Source of the DNA: Streptomyces sp. NRRL F-5122
Lineage (GTDB): Bacteria; Actinomycetota; Actinomycetes; Streptomycetales; Streptomycetaceae
DNA: 64,000 bases
Reading direction: 5' to 3'
Assembly (NCBI RefSeq): GCF_001507435.1
Contig: NZ_LMWH01000243.1
Location: 186,001 to 250,000 of the forward strand
In this document: in pieces, positions 49,209 through 58,159 of the stretch
How the letters are laid out: every line of letters begins with the position of its first letter
Position numbering within the stretch: the first letter of the stretch is position 1
Notes under the pieces: generated by a model
The model's database searches: none
What the model saw: only the letters and a program-made list of their open reading frames with translations
What the model was told of the DNA's origin: nothing
Position numbers and translations under genes: made by a program

Positions 49209-50126
49209 ATGTCCGGGAATGTCGAGAGCCCGACGAGCGCCGTGGGCGCGGGGGAGAGTGACGCGGTCGAGCCGGGCCGGGTACGGCAGTTGTGGCACTT
49301 GCTGGAGCCTTTGCACGCACTGCTCTACTACGCGCCCGAGGCCTTCGAGGAAGCGGCCGCGCTCGGGTTCGACATCGGGGAGCGCTGGCCGAGCTACTTC
49401 CCGTACCGCGCCGCGCCGTTGGGTGCTGTCGGCGGTGAGCGTGCGGCCTCCGCCTTCTACAGCTTCAGTCCGCGCATGGTCGCCGAGCACATCGCTCCCG
49501 CATGGCGCATCGCGCGTCCGGAGGTCGTGCTGAAGGCACGGGAGCGGGCGGTCGACCGGGTCTACCGGTCGATACTGAGCGACCGTGTCGACAGCCCCGA
49601 GCTCGCCAGGGCCGCGGCGCTTGCCCGTCGCGCGGCCGAGGCCGCGAACACCGCCGGCCGCCCCCTCGCCGCCGCCAACGCCGAACTGCCCTGGCCCCGA
49701 GCGCCGCACCAGCAGCTGTGGCACGCGGCCACGATCCTGCGCGAGCACCGCGGTGACGGCCATCTCGCGGCTCTCCTCGTCGCGGGCCTGGACCCGGTCG
49801 AGTCCCTGGTCTCCTTCGCCGCGATAGGCGCGGCTTCGGTGGAGCGCTTCGAGAGCCGGGGCTGGACGTCCCAGGAGTGGGCGGCGGCCCGGGACCGGCT
49901 CGTTGCCCGCGGCCTGGTGAACCGGGACGGCACGGCGACAGAGGCCGGCCGCGAGCTGCGGCGCCGGGCCGAGCAGCACACCGATGAGCTCGCCGCACAG
50001 CCCTGGCTGGCGTCGGGCCCGGCCGCGGCGGCCGAACTGGCCGACCTGCTGGGTGAGTTCTGGGTGGCCGCACTGAGCTCGGGTCTGCTCCCCTCCGAGA
50101 CGACGCTCGGCATCGGGAAGGTATGA
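49209..50126 (+). CDS. SCO6745-like uncharacterised protein
   Basis: 305 residues from ATG 49209, with GAGGGGTGGG ahead; the longer frame runs back through the operator repeats. LEPLHALLYYAPEAFEEAAALGF, YFPYRAAPLG and FYSFSPRMVAEH match what I recall of the SCO6745/SalK-type family, widespread and uncharacterised in actinobacteria. The C-terminal ~100 residues contain a winged-helix-like segment (SQEWAAARDRLVARGLVNRD, then GTATEAGRELRRR). Divergent TetR control suggests an inducible role. Confidence 0.78.
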   Translation: MSGNVESPTSAVGAGESDAVEPGRVRQLWHLLEPLHALLYYAPEAFEEAAALGFDIGERWPSYFPYRAAPLGAVGGERAASAFYSFSPRMVAEHIAPAWRIARPEVVLKARERAVDRVYRSILSDRVDSPELARAAALARRAAEAANTAGRPLAAANAELPWPRAPHQQLWHAATILREHRGDGHLAALLVAGLDPVESLVSFAAIGAASVERFESRGWTSQEWAAARDRLVARGLVNRDGTATEAGRELRRRAEQHTDELAAQPWLASGPAAAAELADLLGEFWVAALSSGLLPSETTLGIGKV

Positions 50127-50353
50127 GGAAGTGCCAAGGCGGCGACGGGGCCGAACGGTTCGGCGCGGCAGTCCCCGGCCCCGGGACCGGCCGAGCGTGC
50201 CCCGGCCGGTGCCGTACGCGCCGGGCGTGCACCCGGTCGACCGCCGGGCGGTGGTGTGGGCATGACGCCCCGGCCGCTACGGTGAGATCAGGGAAACCGT
50301 GCCCACGGGGGCGGTTCGGACGAGTGCTACGGGCAAGGGGAGGGCGGGGCGCC

Positions 50354-51151
50354 ATGCGTTCCGAGAGGCATATGAGGCACATCGGCGGAACCCGGCGCGT
50401 TGTTGTGGCGTCCGCGGCCCTGCTCGGCACCGGGCTGCTGCTCACGGGCTGCGACAGCGCCGACTTCCCCATCGACGGCTCCGCCTCGGGCGCCGGTGTC
50501 CCGGCACAGAGCGGTCGCGCGGTGAGCCCGCTGGACAACCCCGACGGCACGAAGCCGGGACTGGCGGCGATCACCTCGGCGGCGGACAAGGCGAAGGCGC
50601 GCACGCTGATCGAGAAGGTGGCCACAAAGGGGCGCGGCCCCAAGACGGGCTACGAGCGGGACAAGTTCGGGTACGCCTGGATGGACTCCGCTCCCGGCGG
50701 CATTCCCTTCGCGCACAACGGGTGCGATTCCAGGAACGATCTCTTGAAGCGTGACGGGGAGCAGGTCCGCTTCCGGTCGGGCTCGGACTGCGTCGTCACC
50801 TCCCTGACGCTGCACGACCCCTACACCGGCAAGACGATCGAGTGGACCAAGTCCCGTGCCACCACGATCCAGATAGACCACGTGATGCCGCTCTCCTACG
50901 ACTGGCAGATGGGCGCCGCGCACTGGACGAAGGGCAAGCGCGAGGACATCGCCAACGACCCGCTCAACCTGATGCCGGTGGACGGCCCCACCAACGGCTC
51001 CAAGAGCGACTCGGGCCCGGCCGCCTGGCTGCCCCCGAGCAAGGGGATCCGCTGCTCCTACGCGGTGCGCTTCGCCCAGGTGTCGCAGAAGTACGACCTT
51101 CCCGTCACGACCGCCGACAAGCAGGCGATGCTGGCGCAGTGCGGCGGCTGA
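50354..51151 (+). CDS. Exported HNH-family (DUF1524-like) nuclease lipoprotein
   Basis: 265 residues. Lipoprotein signal with lipobox LLTG-Cys33, so surface-anchored. The HNH region is TTIQIDHVMPLSYDWQMGAA (D175-H176), followed by NDPLNLMPVDGPTNGSKSDS with the conserved Asn and Lys; four later Cys could form disulfides. This matches secreted DUF1524/GmrSD-C-terminal-type endonucleases of actinobacteria. ATG 50354 lies after a G-rich ribosome site. Likely degrades extracellular nucleic acid. A shared hairpin separates it from the convergent lipoprotein gene. Confidence 0.88.
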   Translation: MRSERHMRHIGGTRRVVVASAALLGTGLLLTGCDSADFPIDGSASGAGVPAQSGRAVSPLDNPDGTKPGLAAITSAADKAKARTLIEKVATKGRGPKTGYERDKFGYAWMDSAPGGIPFAHNGCDSRNDLLKRDGEQVRFRSGSDCVVTSLTLHDPYTGKTIEWTKSRATTIQIDHVMPLSYDWQMGAAHWTKGKREDIANDPLNLMPVDGPTNGSKSDSGPAAWLPPSKGIRCSYAVRFAQVSQKYDLPVTTADKQAMLAQCGG

Positions 51152-51307
51152 CCGCTCCCACCTGCGCGTGCCCTGTGTGACGGGTGCCGGATCCCTGCCG
51201 TCCGCCCGTCCGACCGCCTGTTCCCGCGTGTCCACGCCGCCGGACGGTGTGCCTTCGCCGAGGCGCGACATGGGGGCAGGGCACCGGTCGTGAAGGGTGC
51301 CGTGGGT

Positions 51308-51352
51308 CGGTGCGGGCGGGGCCGCCCCCTCCGATCGGCCCCGACCGCACCG
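51308..51352. terminator. Bidirectional terminator between convergent lipoprotein genes
   Basis: 16-bp arms (51308-51323 and 51337-51352), one mismatch, 13-base loop, no T-run. Confidence 0.75.
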
Positions 51353-51363
51353 CCCGGTTCATG

Positions 51364-52113
51364 TCAGCCGCCCAGCTTGTCCAGGTCGAGGACGTCGCCC
51401 TTGGGCGCGACGGCCGGAACGGGCTTCTCGTAGTCCGTGAAGACGATCGTGCCCGGGTCCTTCTTGGAGGTGCTGGTGACCTTCAGGAGGTAGGGCTTGC
51501 CCTCGGCGGCGACGTACAGCGTGTAGCGGTCGCTGCCTTCCTTCTCCTCCAGGACGATCGCCGAAGTGCCGTCGACCGTGGTCGTCCGGCCGCGGGTCGC
51601 GTCCGAGTTCACGTTCCGGGCGTCGGCCAGCACCGTGTTGAGGTCGCAGAAGCCCGCGATGTCCTTGGCGTCCTGGCCCTTGGCCGACATCTTGGTCCAC
51701 TTCCCGGCCATCATGGCCACCACCGCGTCGGTGTCGGCCTTGGACTCGCCCTTGCCCTGGGCGCGCAGGAACGCCTCGTCGTACTTCATGTAGACGGTGT
51801 CGCCGCTCTTGACCAGGTCGGCGTTGCCCTGTCCGCTCATGCTCATCGTGCCTGCGCACTCGCCCTTCTTGTTCAGGGCCATGTCGATCCGGATCGTGCC
51901 CGCGCTCTCGTCGTCGGGGACGTCGCCCTTGATACGCAGCGACGTCGCAGCGGTGGTGGCCTTCACGGCCCGGTCGGCGATCTCGCCCCCGGTCATCCCG
52001 GCGAACGGGCCCTTGGGCTTGTCGTCGGCCGTGTTCTGGCCGGGCAGGCAGCCGGTGAGTCCCGCGGTGGCCGCGGCGGCGAGGCAGAGAGCGGCAAGTG
52101 CGGTGCGACGCAT
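51364..52113 (-). CDS. Putative lipoprotein (LolA/LppX-like fold suspected)
   Basis: 249 residues from ATG 52113, with GAGGA ahead. Signal peptide with lipobox GLTG-Cys22. The mature part has alternating beta segments (TSLRIKGDVPDDESAGTIRI, NADLVKSGDTVYMKYDEAFL, DRYTLYVAAEGKPYLLKVTS), as in actinobacterial LppX/LprG or LolA-like proteins that hold lipids; this fold assignment is inferred. The longer open frame upstream has no coding character. Confidence 0.82.
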   Translation of the reverse strand: MRRTALAALCLAAAATAGLTGCLPGQNTADDKPKGPFAGMTGGEIADRAVKATTAATSLRIKGDVPDDESAGTIRIDMALNKKGECAGTMSMSGQGNADLVKSGDTVYMKYDEAFLRAQGKGESKADTDAVVAMMAGKWTKMSAKGQDAKDIAGFCDLNTVLADARNVNSDATRGRTTTVDGTSAIVLEEKEGSDRYTLYVAAEGKPYLLKVTSTSKKDPGTIVFTDYEKPVPAVAPKGDVLDLDKLGG

Positions 52114-52285
52114 GGGAGTTCCTCGAGGTGAGATGGCGTGAAATGAAGTGAGTGGAGAGCCGCGGGAGTGCGGGTGCGCGATGGCATGTCCGCCCCGGTG
52201 GGGCGGCGAGTCAGGACGTCGTCCCGGCCCGGCGGTCCGTCGCCCGGAAGCAGGCGTCGTGCGCGCCGACGGTGACGACGGTGGT

Positions 52286-52528
52286 TCAGGTGACGACGGC
52301 GTTCGCCTTGACGGGCCCAGGGGAGTGCGGGGCGTTCTCGGCGCACTGCCGGGAGCGCCGGGCGCAGGACCGCACGGTGGGGTCCGGTGGTGGCCCGGAG
52401 CGCCGTCCGGTGGGTGCGGACGGCCCCCTGCCGTCCCCGCCGGCTCGGGCATCCGCGATCGCCGACGCCGTGCCGATGACGACGTCGCAGGTCACGGCGC
52501 TCAACACGATGCCTGTTCCGATGCCCAC
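52286..52528 (-). CDS. Small single-helix membrane or secreted protein
   Basis: 80 residues from GTG 52528, which is preceded by a very strong GGGGAGGGGAA site. The first 27 residues are hydrophobic (IGTGIVLSAVTCDVVIGTAS), either an uncleaved anchor or a signal peptide. The rest is Pro/Arg/Gly-rich with two Cys. A longer TTG-started frame from 52597 exists but has no ribosome site. Third positions are GC-rich as in real genes here. It lies 172 bp upstream of the lipoprotein gene on the same strand. Family unknown. Confidence 0.5.
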   Translation of the reverse strand: MGIGTGIVLSAVTCDVVIGTASAIADARAGGDGRGPSAPTGRRSGPPPDPTVRSCARRSRQCAENAPHSPGPVKANAVVT

Positions 52529-52788
52529 GGCAGTTCCCCTCCCCCGTACCGACGTGGCCGCTGCCTTTCCCGGGCGGCCGTTCGTCCGATGAGTCAATAA
52601 GACCAGAGCTTGTGAACCGAGTCAACACGAACTCATCGTTGAGTCGAGTACACGCGCGTGAAAGGGTGGATCTTGCGTGTATCGGTATGCTCGACGCCAT
52701 GTGACGGGTGCACCGCACGCGACGACCACCGCGGGCAACGGCGTAGCACGGGCAGTCGGACCGCGCAGGGCAGAGGGGAGCCGGGCGG
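52529..52788. promoter_or_regulatory. Divergent region with GAGTCAA-type repeats
   Basis: Separates the small membrane protein from the methylase gene. GAGTCAA occurs at 52591 and 52619, and its inverse-related TTGAGTC at 52639. ACTCA-tcgt-TGAGT (52631-52644) is a perfect short inverted repeat. TATGCT (52686-52691) could be a -10 for the methylase gene, about 100 bp ahead of its GTG. Confidence 0.45.
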
Positions 52789-54795
52789 GTGCAGGACAAC
52801 GGGACAGAGGTGACCGCCGCCGGGATCGCCCGGCTCGCGGGTGTCGGCCGCGCCGCCGTCAGCAACTGGCGCCGCCGCCATACGGACTTCCCCAAGCCGA
52901 TCGGCGGCACCGAGACGAGTCCCTCCTTCGCCCTTGCGGACATCGAGGAATGGCTGCGCCGCCAGGGCAAGTTGGCCGAGGTGCCCCTGCGGGAGCGCGT
53001 GTGGCAGCAGGCCGCCGGCCACCCGGAGGGACCCGTCACGGCCCTGGTGCACGCGGGCTGCACCCTGGTGCTCGTCCACGACCGGCCGACGGTCTGGAAG
53101 GAGGCGAGCGCCGGTTCGGACGCCCGACTCGCGGAACTGCTGCCCACGGCCCTGGAGCAGGTGCTCACCCCCCGCACGGGCGTGCCGGCCCCGACACCCG
53201 CCGAGCTCCTGCCCTCCGCCCCGCTGCTGCGCGCCGCCGCCCAGCTCGCCGCCGAGCTGGGCGCTCCACAGGCGTACGAGTTCCTGCTCGGTCGGCATCT
53301 CGACGCCAACCCACGCCAGTACACGCTCACCCCGGGCGATCTCGCCGCCCTGATGGCGGACCTCGCCGGCCCCGCCCGGACGGTTCTCGACCCGGCCTGC
53401 GGCACGGGCGCCCTGCTGCGCGCCGTCGCTCCCACACCCGCCCAGGAACTGCACGGCCAGGACAGCGACCCGCATCTCGCCGCGCTCAGCGCGCTGCGCC
53501 TCACGCTGCACACGAAGGCTGCCGTGCGCACCGCAGCGGGCGACAGCCTCCGGGCCGACGCCTTCGACACCCTCAGGGCCGACGCCGTGCTGTGCCACCC
53601 GCCGTTCAACGAGCGCAACTGGGGCCACGACGAACTCGCCTATGACCCCCGCTGGGAGTACGGCTTCCCGGCCCGTATGGAGTCCGAACTCGCCTGGGTG
53701 CAGCATGCGCTGGCCCGTCTCAAGGACGGCGGCACCGCGGTCCTGCTGATGCCGCCCGCCGCCGCCTCCCGGCGCTCCGGCCGCCGCATCCGCGCCGACC
53801 TGCTGCGCCGCGGCGCCCTGCGGGCCGTGCTCGCCCTGCCCGCCGGTGCGGCGCCACCGCACAACATCCCGTTGCACCTGTGGGTGCTGCGCCGCCCCGC
53901 ATCGGCCGCCGTACAGCCCGAGTTGCTGGTCGCGGACGCCGGGGCGCTCACGGCCGAGGGGCGGGGCGGCCCCGACTGGCAGGCGGTGCGCTCGATGATG
54001 CTCGACGCCTGGCGCCGGTTCGCCCGCAGCGGCAGCGCACCTTCGGTGGCGGGCCTGAGCCGGTCCGTTCCCGTCATCGAACTCCTCGACGACGACGTCG
54101 ATCTGGCCCCCGCCCGCCATCTGCCGCCTCCCGCGGCGGGCGGCGGCGCCGAGGAGCTCGGTGCCCTGCGGGCACGCCTGGACGAGACCCTCCGCCTCAC
54201 CGCCGACCTCGCCCCGCCCGCCGCCGACACCAACGAACAGGGCCGCTGGCCGCTCACCACGGTCGGCGAACTGGCCCGTGCGGGCGCGCTGGTGATGCGG
54301 ACCGGTGGACACGGCCCCCATGCACGCGTGCTCACCGACCACGACGTCATCGCCGGTGTCGCGCCCTCCGGCGCGCTGCCCGACTCCGGGGAGGACCCGG
54401 TCCTCGTCGAGGAGGGCGACGTGGTCGTCCCGGTCCTGGGCGGCGGCGCCGTCGCGCGGGTGATCGACGAGGCGACCGCGGGGGCGGCGCTCGGGCGCAA
54501 CCTCACGCTGCTGCGCCCCGATCCGGCCGCCGTCGATCCCTGGTTCCTCGCCGGTTTCCTGCGCGGCACCGCCAACAACCGCCAGGCCAGCAGCTACGCC
54601 TCCACCGCGACCCGGCTCGACGTGCGCCGGCTCCAACTGCCGAGGATCCCGCTCGGCAAGCAGCGCCGTTACGGCGCGCGCTTCCGGGCGCTCGCCGCGT
54701 TCGAGGACACCCTGCGCCTCGCGGGCCGCCTCGGTGACCAACTCGTGCGCGGCCTGTACGACGGACTGACGGACGGCAGGGTCGCGCCGGACTGA
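52789..54795 (+). CDS. Orphan N6-adenine DNA methylase-like protein with HPPF in motif IV
   Basis: 668 residues from GTG 52789. N-terminal helix-turn-helix (AAGIARLAGVGRAAVSNWRR). Methylase domain: motif I LDPACGTGALL (201-211) and motif IV AVLCHPPFNERNWG, where His270 stands in place of the Asn/Asp of (N/D)PP(Y/F). The C-terminal third resembles a type I specificity half (RWPLTTVGELARAGALVMR, and NNRQASSYASTATRLDVRRL). No restriction subunit is adjacent. Catalysis is doubtful because motif IV contacts the target base; a DNA-binding or regulatory role is possible. Confidence 0.85.
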   Translation: MQDNGTEVTAAGIARLAGVGRAAVSNWRRRHTDFPKPIGGTETSPSFALADIEEWLRRQGKLAEVPLRERVWQQAAGHPEGPVTALVHAGCTLVLVHDRPTVWKEASAGSDARLAELLPTALEQVLTPRTGVPAPTPAELLPSAPLLRAAAQLAAELGAPQAYEFLLGRHLDANPRQYTLTPGDLAALMADLAGPARTVLDPACGTGALLRAVAPTPAQELHGQDSDPHLAALSALRLTLHTKAAVRTAAGDSLRADAFDTLRADAVLCHPPFNERNWGHDELAYDPRWEYGFPARMESELAWVQHALARLKDGGTAVLLMPPAAASRRSGRRIRADLLRRGALRAVLALPAGAAPPHNIPLHLWVLRRPASAAVQPELLVADAGALTAEGRGGPDWQAVRSMMLDAWRRFARSGSAPSVAGLSRSVPVIELLDDDVDLAPARHLPPPAAGGGAEELGALRARLDETLRLTADLAPPAADTNEQGRWPLTTVGELARAGALVMRTGGHGPHARVLTDHDVIAGVAPSGALPDSGEDPVLVEEGDVVVPVLGGGAVARVIDEATAGAALGRNLTLLRPDPAAVDPWFLAGFLRGTANNRQASSYASTATRLDVRRLQLPRIPLGKQRRYGARFRALAAFEDTLRLAGRLGDQLVRGLYDGLTDGRVAPD

Positions 54796-54884
54796 CGGGC
54801 GCGCACCCAAGGCCGCCGCACCCGCATCCCGCGCCCCGCCCGACGCTTCGACCGGATCACAAGGACAACGGTTCGGTACAACCC

Positions 54885-54913
54885 GTGACCGTGTGTCCGA
54901 GCCGGGCTATACG
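54885..54913 (+). promoter_or_regulatory. Promoter of the membrane protein-kinase operon
   Basis: GTGACC (54885-54890), 17-bp spacer, TATACG (54908-54913), about 50 bp before ATG 54965. An inverted repeat GGTT-cggtac-AACC lies just upstream (54870-54883). Confidence 0.55.
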
Positions 54914-54964
54914 CTCGGACCTCGACACTCGTACGCTCGTCCTCACCCGGTCCCAGGAGCAGTC

Positions 54965-55531
54965 ATGTACGGCCACGGCGCGGCGCCGCCCACCCGCACG
55001 TCGGGCACCGTCATCACCCTGCGGGTGCTGTTCGTCATCGCGGGCTTCCTCAGCTGCGGGCTGCTCTCCTGCCTGCCGCTGTTCCGGGTGGCAGTGCTGC
55101 GTGGCAGGCGGACGGACTGGCTGCTCGCCTGGATCAGTCTTCCGGTGGCCATCGGCTGCCTCGCCGTCGTCGGCTCCGTCCCCGAGAGCGACCACCGGGG
55201 CGACGTCGCGCTGGCGCTGGTCCTCGTCCTCGGCGCGTTCAGCGGTGCCTACTTCCTGGTGTTCGACATACGCCACCACCGAGCCCAGCCTCCCCTCGGC
55301 CCCGCACCGCAGCAGACGGGCGCCTACCTGCCGCCCCAGCCGCCGCCGCAGGGCCACGGCTATCCACCGGCAACCCAGCCGTACCAGGCGGCGCAGCATC
55401 CGCAGCCTCCGCCGCAGTACACGCCGCCTACCCCGCCACCGCAGCGTCCCGCGCCCGCCCGCATCGACCAGGTACGCGCCGAACTGGACGAACTGAGCGA
55501 CTACCTTCGCAAGCACGAGGACGGTAGGTGA
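54965..55531 (+). CDS. Membrane protein with Pro-rich cytoplasmic tail
   Basis: 188 residues from ATG 54965, with AGGAG ahead. Three hydrophobic segments (about 15-40, 48-70, 78-100), then a Pro/Gln/Tyr-rich tail (QPPPQGHGYPPATQPYQ) and a charged C-terminal helix (IDQVRAELDELSDYLRKHE). The stop overlaps the GTG start of the Ser/Thr kinase, so the two are coupled. It may act as sensor, anchor or substrate for the kinase, which lacks its own membrane segment. Family not recognised. Confidence 0.8.
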   Translation: MYGHGAAPPTRTSGTVITLRVLFVIAGFLSCGLLSCLPLFRVAVLRGRRTDWLLAWISLPVAIGCLAVVGSVPESDHRGDVALALVLVLGAFSGAYFLVFDIRHHRAQPPLGPAPQQTGAYLPPQPPPQGHGYPPATQPYQAAQHPQPPPQYTPPTPPPQRPAPARIDQVRAELDELSDYLRKHEDGR

Positions 55532-57051
55532 GCGTGGCGACCGGACGCGTCGTCGCCGGCCGCTACGAACTGTCGACACTCATCGGTCAAGGCGGCATGG
55601 GCCAGGTCTGGACGGCGTACGACCAGCGGCTGGACCGCCGGGTGGCCGTCAAGCTGCTGCGTCCCGACAAGGTGGCCGGCCACGAGGCCGACGAACTGCG
55701 CAGCCGCTTCGCGCGGGAGTGCCGGGTGACCGCGCAGGTCGACCACCCGGGGCTGGTCACGGTGCACGACGCCGGCAGCGAGGGGGAGGAGCTGTACCTC
55801 GTCATGCAGTACGTCGACGGGGCCGACCTCGCCGACCACCTCGCGGAGCACGATCCCTACCCCTGGCAGTGGGTGGTGGCGGTCGCCGCCCAACTGTGCG
55901 CCGTACTGTCCGCGGTGCACGCCGTGCCGATCATCCACCGTGACCTCAAGCCGCGGAACGTGATGGTCAAGCAGGACGGTACGGTCACCGTCCTGGACCT
56001 CGGCGTGGCCTCGGTCATGGACACCGACACCACCCGCCTCACCCATACCGGTTCCCCCATCGGCTCGCCGGCCTACATGGCGCCCGAGCAGGCGATGGGC
56101 GGGGCCGTCGGCCCGTACACCGACCTGTACGCCCTCGGTGTGCTCATGCACGAACTCCTCAGCGGGGACGTGCCGTTCACCGGCGCCACCGCGCTCGGGG
56201 TGCTGCACCGCCATCTCTACGAGCCCCCGGTTCCGGTGCGCCGGCTGCGCCCCGAGGTGCCGGAGCCGCTCGAATCGCTCGTCCTGCGTCTGCTCGCCAA
56301 GGACCCGCAGCACCGCCCCGCCTCGGCCCAGGAGACGTACGAGCACCTGCTTCCGCTGCTCCCGGCGCGCGGCATACCCACGGGCGCCCCGCTCGATCCC
56401 ACCCGGCCCTTCCTGCGCCCGTACGCCCCGTGGCCCGATCGGGCGCGCACCCCGGCGCCCCGGCCGCAGGCGGCGCCCGCGGTCGAGAAGCCCGATGTCG
56501 CCGGTGCCGTCGACGAGGTCAAGCGGCTGCTCGGCGAAGGCCGCATCACCCAGGCCGTCGACATACTGGGCGCGATCCTCCCGGCGGCGGCCTCCCAGCA
56601 CGGCGAGCACTCCCCGGTGGTCCGCACGCTGCGCAAGCAGTACGCGGCGACCCTCATGGACGACGGCCAGTACCGGCGGGCGCTGCCCGAACTCCGCCGC
56701 CTCGCGGACGAACGCGCCGCCGAGGTGGGCCAGGCGGACCCTCAGGCGCTGCGCTTCCGCCTCGACGCCGCGCAGTGCCTCGAGCAACTGGGCGAGCCGG
56801 CCGCGGCGCTCGCCGAGTACCGGGCACTGCTGCCGTACTACGAGAACCAGTACGTGGCGGGCGACCCGGAACTCGCCCATGACGTCCGCCGCCGCATCGG
56901 CCATCTGCTGCTGGCACTGGGCGACCGGGCCGCCGCCCACGACACGCTCGCACGGCTCCTGCACGAGGTCGAACGCCTGCGCGGCCCAGGTCATCCGCTG
57001 GCCGTGGACGTCCGCCGGACGCTCCAGTGGTTGGGGCAGGTGCGCGGCTGA
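55528..57051 (+). CDS. Serine/threonine protein kinase with C-terminal helical-repeat domain
   Basis: 507 residues. Hanks-type kinase domain (about 12-280): IGQGGMGQVW, Lys42 in VAVKLL, HRDLKPRNV (Asp139), DLGVAS (DFG appears as DLG) and AYMAPEQ. No membrane helix. The region 320-505 is helical with TPR-like repeats (GRITQAVDILGAILP, GQYRRALPELRRLADER, GEPAAALAEYRALLPYY). It begins inside the end of the preceding membrane protein gene, which may recruit it to the membrane. Confidence 0.93.
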   Translation: MSVATGRVVAGRYELSTLIGQGGMGQVWTAYDQRLDRRVAVKLLRPDKVAGHEADELRSRFARECRVTAQVDHPGLVTVHDAGSEGEELYLVMQYVDGADLADHLAEHDPYPWQWVVAVAAQLCAVLSAVHAVPIIHRDLKPRNVMVKQDGTVTVLDLGVASVMDTDTTRLTHTGSPIGSPAYMAPEQAMGGAVGPYTDLYALGVLMHELLSGDVPFTGATALGVLHRHLYEPPVPVRRLRPEVPEPLESLVLRLLAKDPQHRPASAQETYEHLLPLLPARGIPTGAPLDPTRPFLRPYAPWPDRARTPAPRPQAAPAVEKPDVAGAVDEVKRLLGEGRITQAVDILGAILPAAASQHGEHSPVVRTLRKQYAATLMDDGQYRRALPELRRLADERAAEVGQADPQALRFRLDAAQCLEQLGEPAAALAEYRALLPYYENQYVAGDPELAHDVRRRIGHLLLALGDRAAAHDTLARLLHEVERLRGPGHPLAVDVRRTLQWLGQVRG

Positions 57052-57118
57052 GTCACGTCCGAGGCCCTTGCTTTTGCCGGGCTTTGGAGAAATCTTGTGG
57101 GGCCCGGGGGGTTACGTT

Positions 57119-57149
57119 TTCCGATCACGGAAGCACCGTCCACTAGGTT
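57119..57149 (+). promoter_or_regulatory. Promoter/operator candidate of the DUF1906 gene
   Basis: TTCCG-atca-CGGAA palindrome (57119-57132) followed by TAGGTT (57144-57149) as -10, 45 bp before ATG 57195. The palindrome overlaps the -35 position. Confidence 0.45.
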
Positions 57150-57194
57150 GCCTCCGTTTGTGTCATGCACGATCGATCATGGGTGGGGACCTTC

Positions 57195-58022
57195 ATGTCG
57201 AATCACCGGTTGTCCAGGAAGCGCAGATACATCGCCTGGGGGGTGACGGGCGCTGCGGTGGTCGCGGGGGCCGGGATCGCCGCGCAGACCTCGATGGCCG
57301 CCACGACCTGGCCCGCCCAGAAGACCTACACGGGGCGCGCCTTCGACACCTGCACCGCGCCCTCGCTGTCCGCGATGAAGGCATGGAAGGGCGGTCTGTA
57401 CGGTGCGGCCGCCGTATACGTGGGCGGCAAGAACCGCGGCTGCAGCCAGCCCAACCTCACGGCGTCCTGGGTGAAGTCGGTCAGTTCGCTCGGCTGGAAG
57501 CTCATTCCGATCTACGTCGGCGCCCAGCCGTCCTGCCAGACCGGTACCAACCCCGAGAAGCTGACCGTCTCCACGGCCGCCTCCCTCGGCACGAAGGACG
57601 GCGCGGACGCGGTGGCCAAGGCCTCGGCGCTCGGGATGAAGGCCGGCAGCGCGATCTACCTCGACATGGAGCCGTACGACATCACCAACAAGTCGTGCAA
57701 CGACGCGGTGCTCACCTACGTCCGCTCCTTCACCAAGACGCTGCGCGCCAAGACGTACCGTGCCGGCTTCTACGGCTTCAGCAGCTCCAGCGCCAAGGCC
57801 ATCGCGACCGCGACGAACAAGACCGACCTTCCGGGCAACCTCTGGTACGCCCTGTGGGACAAGCAGAACACCACCACCACGGACTGGCCGTGGGGCAAGA
57901 CCCAGTACACCGGCCACAGCCGCGGTCATCAGTACATGGTCAACAGCAAGGAGACCAGGGGCGGTTACACGCTCACCGTGGACCGGGACGCGTGGGACGC
58001 GCCGGTCGCCATCACCGGCTGA
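57195..58022 (+). CDS. Secreted DUF1906 (Rv2525c-like glycoside-hydrolase-like) protein
   Basis: 275 residues from ATG 57195, with GGTGGGGA ahead. The N-terminus SRKRRYIAWGVTGAAVVAG is a signal peptide with an Arg pair, possibly Tat-type. The mature part matches DUF1906: TYTGRAFDTCTAPSLSAMKAW, YVGGKNRGCSQ, IYLDMEPYD (acidic pair at the active-site position of related hydrolase folds) and GFYGFSSSSA. Cell-wall glycan hydrolysis is often proposed but not proven for this family. Confidence 0.88.
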   Translation: MSNHRLSRKRRYIAWGVTGAAVVAGAGIAAQTSMAATTWPAQKTYTGRAFDTCTAPSLSAMKAWKGGLYGAAAVYVGGKNRGCSQPNLTASWVKSVSSLGWKLIPIYVGAQPSCQTGTNPEKLTVSTAASLGTKDGADAVAKASALGMKAGSAIYLDMEPYDITNKSCNDAVLTYVRSFTKTLRAKTYRAGFYGFSSSSAKAIATATNKTDLPGNLWYALWDKQNTTTTDWPWGKTQYTGHSRGHQYMVNSKETRGGYTLTVDRDAWDAPVAITG

Positions 58023-58078
58023 GCCCGGGGCGGACGCGGCGGTGCCCGAAGTCCCGGCGAATCGTTGGTTCGAATGGG

Positions 58079-58107
58079 TTGGCCAGAGCCTGGTCACTGC
58101 CTACCAT
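58079..58107 (+). promoter_or_regulatory. Promoter of the SurA-like lipoprotein gene
   Basis: TTGGCC (58079-58084), 17-bp spacer, TACCAT (58102-58107), about 50 bp before the TTG start. Good vegetative-type match. Confidence 0.65.
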
Positions 58108-58159
58108 CGATCTTCGCAAGACCTTGTGCATCGCCGCACAATCTCCTCGGGAGGCCACC

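Noticed and set aside
52152..52592. Plus-strand frames between the lipoprotein and methylase genes
   Set aside because: No ribosome site or domain; the minus-strand frame has a strong ribosome site and a membrane helix instead.
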